Assembly: GCA_015064505.1 (NCBI GenBank)
Contig: SVSB01000004.1
Coordinates: 19,710-83,709 of the forward strand
Length of the DNA: 64,000 nucleotides
Direction: 5' to 3'
DNA from: Oscillospiraceae bacterium
GTDB lineage: Bacteria > Bacillota > Clostridia > Oscillospirales > CAG-272
Shown: piece by piece, positions 1 to 8,200 of the stretch
How positions within the stretch are numbered: the first letter of the stretch is position 1
How the letters are laid out: each line of letters starts with the position of its first letter
Made by a program: the position numbers and the translations under genes
Notes under the pieces: generated by a model
Databases searched by the model: none
Seen by the model: only the letters and a program-made list of their open reading frames with translations
What the model was told of the DNA's origin: nothing

Positions 1-393
1 AGAGACGATAATATATGGCTCGCCTGCTTTGCAGCTCAGGTGGCTTCGGCACTCGCTTTCTTCTTTTTTGCTCATATGGGAAGAAAGGCGACTTTGGAAA
101 GAGAAAAGCATCTTCACCGTCTCGGCTCCGCTCTCGGGTATGAAAACAGATATGGTGATACGGACGTGGGCGGTACCGTTCTGCGGGTGATCTTCGTGGA
201 TAATTACAGGGCGCGGGTGATCCTTTCCGAGAATCTCGGAGTATTTATCTATAGCCTGTACGTAATGGATCCCGGCTCGGGGAAATGGATCGTTGTGGAA
301 ACGCAGACCTGCGAAAGCCGCGAGGAGCTTGACGAGCTTTTTGAAAGCCGACTTGGAAATCTTGCCGTTTGCGAGGAAAAGCTTTTCGGATAA
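1..393 (+). CDS. Hypothetical membrane-anchored protein, 5' end truncated by the window edge
   Basis: Frame of the 40..393 ORF is open to base 1 (RDDNIWLACFAAQVASALAFFFFAHMGRK...); one hydrophobic segment, then a soluble domain; stop TAA at 393. Confidence 0.6.
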   Translation, partial: RDDNIWLACFAAQVASALAFFFFAHMGRKATLEREKHLHRLGSALGYENRYGDTDVGGTVLRVIFVDNYRARVILSENLGVFIYSLYVMDPGSGKWIVVETQTCESREELDELFESRLGNLAVCEEKLFG

Positions 394-470
394 ATTCCGC
401 TCATTTGTTGTATTTTGCCGAATTATGTGATAAACTGTAGTAAAATCCGATTATCGGGAGAGAGGACGTT

Positions 471-2657
471 ATGTTCAGAATAGCATTGATACAGAATACC
501 TCGGAGATGCGCAATTATTCCTTTGCCGATCTGCGCGTGCCGCTTGCCGAAATGGGCTTTGAGGTGGCGCATTATACCTGCGAGAATATCACAAGCCTTT
601 GCAGAGATCTTTCAAACGGCATAGATTGCGTGGTTTTCGTTTCCAACTCTCTCCACGACGACGTGATCAGAAATTACGTATATTCCGACGAGTTCTGCGC
701 CGCCTTTGATAAGTATCTTGAAAAGGGTGCGGCACTTATTATGCATCAGCACAAGCTGGCAAAGGTAGCGGGCAACCCTCTTCCTTTCCTTGGGGATACC
801 GTGGAAAAGCTTGAAAAGGACTACCACGGGGCAAACGAGGATGAAAAGGAAAAGAACGCCTTTTTTGAAACGGCGTACGGTAAGCCTTATTTTTCCTTCC
901 CCAATTCGGTAACGGCAGAGGACGTGCTTGTTCACGCGGAGAGCAGCCCCGGCATTCCCGGGGATTATTGGCAGGTGCTTAAGTACAGAGAAAACACCTG
1001 GCTTCCCATAATGACGGATAAATACGGGAACTCTGTCATTCAGCGTATGGCAGGGGAGAGAAGAGTTATTTTTTCCTCCGTTCTGCTTGATTATCAGCAG
1101 CATTACGCGCTTCTTGAAAATCTGCTCATCAATCTGCTTACGAACAATATGTCCCTTGCGGTGTTCAAGGACTCAAGAGAAAACGCTCTCGGCTTCAGCT
1201 ATTTTCTCAATCATCTTGAGAATATGAAGTTCTATTTCCGCCATTACGGAGCCGAGGAGAAGGATTATATGCTTGCAAATATCGAGTGCGGCGTGCACAG
1301 CGGTATTCTTGTGGGCAGCGGTATGATGGAAAAGCTTTCCGAGGAGGATCGACGCATCATAGACCGCAACGGCGTTAAGCTTATAAAGCTTCGCCATAAG
1401 AACACGGACGGCGACGACTTCTTTGAGGTACATACCGTTGATAAGACCAGCTGTCTTAACTTTGCAAAGGCGGAGATAGAGGTACAGCAGGAGCTGGCAA
1501 AGGATCCCAAGGACAGCAGCTTTCTCGTGCGTGCGGATCTTCTTTCCGCCATTATGGAATTCAAAAATATGGGTCTTGCCCAGGGAGATTACTCGGAAAA
1601 GAAGCTGAGAGCCGTGCTTGACGACGCAATCGCTCATATAGACGATAAAAACGGCTCCTACGATAACACCTACGGAGCTACCTGCAAGGCGCTGTGGCTC
1701 TTTTATACCTTCCTTGGCAAGAACAGCATCTTTACCAAGGCCGCGTACGAATATATCAAGGATTACGACGTAAGCCGCAACGCCGCCCGTGAGCAGCTGG
1801 AAAAGTATCTCGTGCTTTCGCTGTTCGAGGACGATGCGGTGGAATATATGAAGCGCTCCTGCGCTCCCGTTATCGCATCGGTGGATATGTCTGCGGTGAA
1901 CGAATACGATCTTTTGATGCTTTTTCGCGTTGCGTTGATGACCGACGACAGAGAGCAGCTTAAGAAGCTCGTTGAGTTTATCGGCGAGAACGTAAACGCA
2001 ACGGAGGTTCGGTTAGGCATTTACGTTGCCGCGTGCACCACCTCCTTGCTTATAGACGCTTACGGCAAGCTGAGCGATCATAGGGATGAGGAAAGCCTTA
2101 AGCTTTGCCGCAGGATAGAGGAGCTGCTCTTTACCCTCGTTAAGCATCTGCACGTTGCGGGTGCCGAGGCAAGGCGCGTGGAGGAAAGACTGCGCATTGC
2201 CTGCGCTCTCTATAAGTTTGAAAACATCACCGCTTTCCCCGTTGCGGATCTTGCGGAGCTGCTGTATAAGACGGGCACCTTCCCCAATGCCAAGCGTATG
2301 CACGAAAATTATCTGAACACCTATCAGCAGGCAAGAGTAGAGAAGGATACCCTTAAGGCGGAAAAGCAGACCCTTACGGAGACGGTATCGGAGCTTAACG
2401 AAAAAATGGAAAAGCTCCGCACGGAAACGAATCTCACAAAGCCCTATAAGCCTGCGTTTTATATCGCGCTTTCTCTGCTTGTAGTGGCACTTTATTTCGT
2501 CGTTTATCTGGTAATAATGCTCTTGGATACGGATCCACACCTGTTTACCACGCTGTTCAATAAGGCGATCGAATCCTGGCCCGCCTTCTTCGGCGTGCTC
2601 ATTATTCCCCTCGTTAAGTTCATCTTCGACCACCAGATAAAGAAAAGGAAAAAGTAA
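471..2657 (+). CDS. Uncharacterised 728-aa protein: N-terminal Rossmann/GATase-like region, helical middle, coiled coil and two C-terminal TM helices
   Basis: Long ORF with upstream purine-rich RBS (gggagagagg); C-terminus has a coiled coil (EKDTLKAEKQTLTETVSELNEKMEKLRTE) followed by two hydrophobic helices. Confidence 0.8.
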   Translation: MFRIALIQNTSEMRNYSFADLRVPLAEMGFEVAHYTCENITSLCRDLSNGIDCVVFVSNSLHDDVIRNYVYSDEFCAAFDKYLEKGAALIMHQHKLAKVAGNPLPFLGDTVEKLEKDYHGANEDEKEKNAFFETAYGKPYFSFPNSVTAEDVLVHAESSPGIPGDYWQVLKYRENTWLPIMTDKYGNSVIQRMAGERRVIFSSVLLDYQQHYALLENLLINLLTNNMSLAVFKDSRENALGFSYFLNHLENMKFYFRHYGAEEKDYMLANIECGVHSGILVGSGMMEKLSEEDRRIIDRNGVKLIKLRHKNTDGDDFFEVHTVDKTSCLNFAKAEIEVQQELAKDPKDSSFLVRADLLSAIMEFKNMGLAQGDYSEKKLRAVLDDAIAHIDDKNGSYDNTYGATCKALWLFYTFLGKNSIFTKAAYEYIKDYDVSRNAAREQLEKYLVLSLFEDDAVEYMKRSCAPVIASVDMSAVNEYDLLMLFRVALMTDDREQLKKLVEFIGENVNATEVRLGIYVAACTTSLLIDAYGKLSDHRDEESLKLCRRIEELLFTLVKHLHVAGAEARRVEERLRIACALYKFENITAFPVADLAELLYKTGTFPNAKRMHENYLNTYQQARVEKDTLKAEKQTLTETVSELNEKMEKLRTETNLTKPYKPAFYIALSLLVVALYFVVYLVIMLLDTDPHLFTTLFNKAIESWPAFFGVLIIPLVKFIFDHQIKKRKK

Positions 2658-2697
2658 ACGAGCCGAAAAAGCTTGAAAATCAGGAAAAGGAGAACAA

Positions 2698-3537
2698 ATG
2701 GCGGTTCTCGGACTGTTGTTTGCTTTGCTTGATTCGTTAAGCAAGGCGATCGATACGCTTATAAACAAAAAAATAATGCGTACCCGCTCTGCAGAGGAGC
2801 ATGCGGTACTCAGGATAATGTTCGTTATCCCCATATTTTTTATCGCCTCGCTGTTTAACTATCGCCTTGAGGCGGGATGTATCGGCTTTCTTTTGCTCTA
2901 CGGCGCCCTTGAGGCGGTAAATATCTTCTGCCATCAGCTTGCCGTTAAAAGCTCCAACGCCGTGCACGTGGAGATGATAGCAAAATCGAAGGTGCTTCTT
3001 GCTATGATAGTATCCTTCGTGCTGGTGATAGATACGCTTTCCGTTGGCGGCGTTATCGGTATCGTGGTGTTCGTTGCGGGCGCAGTTCTCACCATCAATT
3101 TTCAGAATAAAAATGATGACAGAACGGGTGCCAAGGGGATATTTTTCGAGATAGTTTCGGTTATCGCACGCACCTTTAAGCCGTTCATACTCAAGACCTG
3201 CGTAAAGCGCGGACTTATCTCAAACGAGACTATGCTGTTTTTCAGCATGGTGGTTGCTTTGGTACTGCTTTTTGCGGTGTTAAGACCCCGAATTGATCTT
3301 AATACGGTTCCCGTAAAGGCGTATACCGCACAGGCCGCAATGGTTGCCGCGGGAATGATCCTTTCCGGTTGGGCGGTAATATATGCAAATATCGTTATAG
3401 TAAACGCTATCGAAAGTATGTCCGTATTTTTCGTTATGCTTATTTCGGCTGTGCTGTACAAAAAGAAATATACGGCGCTTTCGGCTATAGGTTGTGCTCT
3501 TTCGGTGCTGGGCATCGTTATTTCTATATTTTTTTAA
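2698..3537 (+). CDS. EamA/DMT-type permease-like membrane protein
   Basis: 279 aa, about 10 hydrophobic segments, duplicated 5-TM pattern; RBS aaggagaac. Confidence 0.7.
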   Translation: MAVLGLLFALLDSLSKAIDTLINKKIMRTRSAEEHAVLRIMFVIPIFFIASLFNYRLEAGCIGFLLLYGALEAVNIFCHQLAVKSSNAVHVEMIAKSKVLLAMIVSFVLVIDTLSVGGVIGIVVFVAGAVLTINFQNKNDDRTGAKGIFFEIVSVIARTFKPFILKTCVKRGLISNETMLFFSMVVALVLLFAVLRPRIDLNTVPVKAYTAQAAMVAAGMILSGWAVIYANIVIVNAIESMSVFFVMLISAVLYKKKYTALSAIGCALSVLGIVISIFF

Positions 3538-3552
3538 TATTCGGAGGACGGT

Positions 3553-4581
3553 ATGAGAAAGTATCTTTTACCCGAAAGCGGTAACTACTACAAGGCAAAT
3601 CTTCATTGCCACACCACGGTATCCGACGGAAAGCTTCCGCCCGAGATAGTGAAGAAGGTGTATAAGGAAAAGGGATATTCCGTGGTTGCGTTCACGGATC
3701 ACGATATTATGATCCCCCATCCCGAATTGAAGGACGAGGAATTTCTTCCCCTTTCCGGCTACGAGATGGAGTTCACGGAGCCGCCCCGTACGGACGGATA
3801 CTCCAAGCGCACCTGCCATCTCTGCCTTATCGCTCCCACGGCGGAGGACACGGATCAGGTCTGCTGGCACCGCGAAAAATATCTTTTCGGCAACGCGCCC
3901 TATTACAGAGACAGAGCGAAGTTTGACGACAGCATTCCCGATTTTGAGAGGGAGTACTCCGTTGAATGCGTAAATACCGCTATAAAGACCGCCGAGGAGA
4001 AGGGATATTTCGTTACCCTCAATCATCCCGATTGGTCAAGAGAGCTGATATCCGATCTCGTACAGTACGAGGGAATGGACGCAATGGAGATAGCAAACTA
4101 CTCCTGCCTCGTTGGCGGATACGGGGATTACGTTCCGTGGCTTTACGACGAGATGCTCCGCGTTGGCAAGACCGATCTGTTCGTTATAGGTGCAGACGAT
4201 AACCATAACGTCCATCCTTTGGGTCACGCCCGCTTTGATTCCTGCGGCGCGTGGACCATGATCAACGCGGAAAGCCTTACCTACGAGAATATCTTCGCTT
4301 CTCTCAAAAAGGGAGATTTCTACGCCTCCCGCGGCCCCGAGATAAAGGAGCTGTACGTTGAGGACGGTAAGCTGTACGTAAGCTGCTCCGATGCATTCTG
4401 CATCAAGGTGGTCTGCCCCCTGAGAAAGGGCCGCTCCGCTTATAATAACGCAGGCGGGGTCATCAATTCCGCGTCCTTCCCCCTTTCAAGGGAGGATAAA
4501 TACATCCGCGTTACGATAGTGGATGAAAGAGGTAATACCGCAGATACCCATTATTATTCCGTTGACGAGCTGTTGGGATAA
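3553..4581 (+). CDS. PHP-domain metal-dependent phosphoesterase
   Basis: PHP motifs NLHCHTTVSDGKLPPE, FTDHD and LNHPDW, plus DDNHN; RBS ggagg. Confidence 0.85.
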   Translation: MRKYLLPESGNYYKANLHCHTTVSDGKLPPEIVKKVYKEKGYSVVAFTDHDIMIPHPELKDEEFLPLSGYEMEFTEPPRTDGYSKRTCHLCLIAPTAEDTDQVCWHREKYLFGNAPYYRDRAKFDDSIPDFEREYSVECVNTAIKTAEEKGYFVTLNHPDWSRELISDLVQYEGMDAMEIANYSCLVGGYGDYVPWLYDEMLRVGKTDLFVIGADDNHNVHPLGHARFDSCGAWTMINAESLTYENIFASLKKGDFYASRGPEIKELYVEDGKLYVSCSDAFCIKVVCPLRKGRSAYNNAGGVINSASFPLSREDKYIRVTIVDERGNTADTHYYSVDELLG

Positions 4582-4621
4582 GAACAGATTAAAAAACGAA
4601 GAAACGGAATCCTTTGTGGAT

Positions 4622-5206
4622 ATGGATGGACTGAATAAAAAAACGTTACCTCAACGGAAGAATCCGAGGCTTGCGGGATTTGATTACTCCTCGGGTGTAT
4701 TCTTCGTAACGGTCTGTACCCAAGACAGAAAAGGATTGTTGTCTGACATTTCGGCAGTAGGGGAGGGGCTTGCTCCTCCCGAAGAAATATCCGTTCTGCT
4801 AAAACCCTGCGGTGTGATAGCCAAAGAACAACTTTTTGCTCTTGAAGATCGGTTTGACGGACTGAAAATAGTCGATTACGTAATAATGCCCGAACACATA
4901 CACGCCATTATCGTTTTGCCGCATAAAACCCGAAGTATTCAGATGGCGGGAGGAGCAAGCCCCTCCCCTACCGTGGTAGATGATAGCAGATCGCACATAA
5001 GGGAGCTTGACAGAGTGATCTGTGCGTTCAAATCGTTGACTTCACGCCTGTGTAAACAACAGCACGGAACAGAAAAGATATTCCAAAGATCGTATTACGA
5101 ACACGTTATCCGTAATAATGACGATTATAGGCTTTGCCGGAATTACATCCTTGACAATCCCGAAAAGCGATTTCTTCAGGAATTACACCGGAATACCGAC
5201 AAATAA
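4622..5206 (+). CDS. REP-associated tyrosine transposase (Y1/IS200-like, RAYT)
   Basis: KNPRLAGFDYSSGVFFVTVCTQDRK and VIMPEHIHAIIVLP (HxH motif), QRSYYEHVIRNNDDY..YILDNPEKR; the ORF-track start at 4523 overlaps the PHP gene, internal ATG 4622 preferred. Confidence 0.85.
   Translation: MDGLNKKTLPQRKNPRLAGFDYSSGVFFVTVCTQDRKGLLSDISAVGEGLAPPEEISVLLKPCGVIAKEQLFALEDRFDGLKIVDYVIMPEHIHAIIVLPHKTRSIQMAGGASPSPTVVDDSRSHIRELDRVICAFKSLTSRLCKQQHGTEKIFQRSYYEHVIRNNDDYRLCRNYILDNPEKRFLQELHRNTDK
4757..4781 (+). repeat. REP-like inverted repeat, left arm, inside the RAYT ORF (GTAGGGGAGGGGCTTGCTCCTCCCG)
   Basis: Exact reverse complement of 4947..4971 (25/25). Confidence 0.9.
4947..4971 (-). repeat. REP-like inverted repeat, right arm, inside the RAYT ORF (CGGGAGGAGCAAGCCCCTCCCCTAC)
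   Basis: Exact reverse complement of 4757..4781. Confidence 0.9.
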
Positions 5207-5247
5207 AAAATCTCCCCGTGAACCGATCGGTTCACGGGGAGATTTTT
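5206..5247. terminator. Bidirectional intrinsic terminator between convergent genes
   Basis: Perfect palindrome aaaaatctccccgtgaacc-gatc-ggttcacggggagattttt. Confidence 0.9.
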
Positions 5248-5254
5248 CGTTTGG

Positions 5255-8200
5255 TTATTTGAGGGTTATGGTACCTCTCTCGCTGACGGCGAAGGCGCCG
5301 CTGTCGGTATTCTGTGCAAACGCCGCTTCAACTACGTATTCGCCGGGGATGGCGGTACGGATATAGTAGGAGAAGGAACCCGTATAGGTGCGGCTCACAA
5401 GGCCCGAAATACCTTTGGAGTCGTTATAACAGCCGAGATACCCTTCCATGGTCTGGGCGGAATTAGAGAGCCACAGATAAGAATTTTTTGAGTGTGTGGA
5501 GTTTGAGCCGTGGCGGAGGAAGCGCGCGCCCGAGGGGATGGTATCTGTAATTCTGAACTGCACGTTATCCTTATCGCTTACAACCTTATAGGAAACGGTA
5601 ACCAGATAGATACCGTTACCTGCGGGGACTACGGTCTTTTCTATATTCAGCTCGTCGCTTCTCATGTTCTCGCCCGCCGCCTCTTCGGCACTGCCGATAT
5701 AGCGCACGTATGCGGAAAGGTCCGTTGCCTCAAGCACCTCAAAGCTTTCAAATTCCGATTTCGTCAGCATAATACGGAAGAAGCTGCCTGCCTTGAGGGT
5801 CTGGGTCATCTTTTCGCCGCCCACGGTATATACGAGGGTGCTTTCCGTGCTTACGGGAGGAATATAGTTTGCAAGATAGAAAGCAATGGGCAGATCGTAC
5901 AGCTCCACGCGGGAGGTGTGGGAGAGCAGGAAGTCAACTATCAGCCTTGCATCATCTCTTGCACATACGGATGCGGAAATAAGCGCCGTTGCGGAGAGGG
6001 CAAGCTTTTCCTCGGTATTCATATTCTTCGTGCCGAAATAACCGAGCGTGCCGTTATCGGTAACGGTGAAGAGCTTGGAGCGGATGTCGGAATAGATCTC
6101 CCAAGCGGCACCGTGGTCGCCGATGACCGCAAAGGCGGCGGCAAGAACCAGCTTGCTTTCGTCGGAGAATTTCTCACAGCCCGAGGCGACTTGCTCAAGG
6201 TCGGTGAGTATCGGCTCGCCGCACGCGGCAAGTCCGAGCAGGGAATAAACCAGCTCCTCTTCGGTGCATTTGCCGTTTAAGTGGCGGTAGAAGGTGACGG
6301 AAAGCGTATCGAGCGTGGTTTTCGTTAACGCGTCCGTGCTGCAGGCGGCAATAAGGGCAGAAAGCTTAAGCTCGCCCGATGAGTAGGGAAGCAGGGAGAG
6401 AAGGCCGCTGTTCGTGTATCTTGAATTGAGCGCGGTCTTCTGCTTTGCACCGTCGCGGATAGTTCCCGTATAAGCGGAAAGAAGATTCTGCGCGGAAATC
6501 GATGCCGCAATGGCGTCGCTCCTGGTGCTTCCCGTATAGGAAAGTCTGTGGGCAAGATTTAAAAACTCGCGCTGTTCCTTGTTGACGAAGGAGAGGATCA
6601 CGGGATATTTTGCAGGGGTGATGTCCTTGATTTCCTTTATCTCCAAGGGCTTTTCTATCTCTGCGAGGACGGCGGTCTTAACTACGGAGAAGGGATACTG
6701 TACCGCATCTCCCGCGCCGAGGGCGGTGCAGGTAATGCGGAGCACGTATTCTCCTGCCTCCAGCTTGCCAAAGGAGAAATAGCTGAACTCGCCCGCCTTT
6801 GCGCTTGCGGTGAGATCCTTTATAAGCTTGCCATTTTCGTCGTATACTGCGGCAACGGTGTTAAAGCTCTTGCTTACTGCCTTGCCGTAAACGCGGGCAC
6901 TGCAGGTCACGTCGTCGCCTTCAATATAGCTTTCAAGATACCCGGCGTTGATAAAGAAGGGCAGAGTTACGATAACGTCCGTTGAAGCGTTGCCCGCAAG
7001 GATGCTTCCGTTGGTGCCGCCAAGGGAATAAGCGGCGGCAGCGGTAAGGCGCCATTCTGTAATATTATCGGGGGCGGTGAAGGTGAAGCTTGCACTTCCG
7101 TTTTCGCTTACCGTCATCTCGTATACGGGATTATCGGCAAAATAACTGCGCACGCGCACGTTATCGGCTTCAGCTCCGCCGCCGGTTGCTGTGGGGGCTT
7201 CCGTCATTGCAGCGTCCTCGGCAACCTCGTTTTTGCTCATTCCCGAATACAGATAGTATCTTGTGGGATCGTATGCGTAGAACAGGGAGAAGGACCAATT
7301 TCTTTCAAGAGATGGGGTACGGACGCCGCCGTAAAGGGCGGAAAGAATATCAAGGGTCTGATCGCCCAGAGCAAAGCACGCCTCGTCCACCACCGCAAGG
7401 GTCACTCTGGTGCCTACGGGAGCGGCTTTGCCGTTTTTGTCCGTGACCTTCACGGTAACGCTGACGGTATCTCCCGGCTTATATTCCGTTCCGTCGGGAA
7501 CTATCTCCAGAGTGAGTCCGCTGTTTTTCACGTAGTCGTAAAGGGGACGGCAGGAGATGAGATTGACGGAATTCTCTTCCACTACCGTAACGTTTACCGA
7601 AACGCCCGAAACGTATTCCTCTTTGTATGGCAATTCAAACTCGCGGTCGTTCGTAACGAAATGCTCGTAGGAATCGCGGCACAGCACCGTAACCAGGTAG
7701 CTGCGCAGCGTGTCGGTCGTTTCGGGGTATTCGGTAACGGTGAGGCGCATCGTATCGCCAACGGAGTACGCCTCCTTGTCGCAGGTCAGGGTAAAGCCTT
7801 CCCATGCGGCGTCGTAATTATCCACGTTGCGGCTTGTGGCGTTAACGCGGAGTGTGTAGTCCTTATAGGTGACCGTGTAGTAATAGTAACCGTTAAATCC
7901 CGCCTCGTTCTCAATATGCTCAAGGCGCATAACGCCGTCGTTAAAGAGGCGTACCTCGGACTTTACCACGTCCTCGCGTCTGTCGTAGGTGAATCTTTCG
8001 TTAGTAACCTTATTGATGGGATCGTATTCAACGCCCATGCTGCGGCGCACGTAGGTGACCTTGGTAAGGGTCACTCTTGCATCTCCGTCCATGGGCTTAC
8101 CCACGGTGTTTTTGGGGAAAACGGTGTAATTCAGATCGGCTTCGGTCTTTATTGCGGAGGTGTCAACCTTGTTAAGGAGCACCTTGCCGTAGGAAACGCC

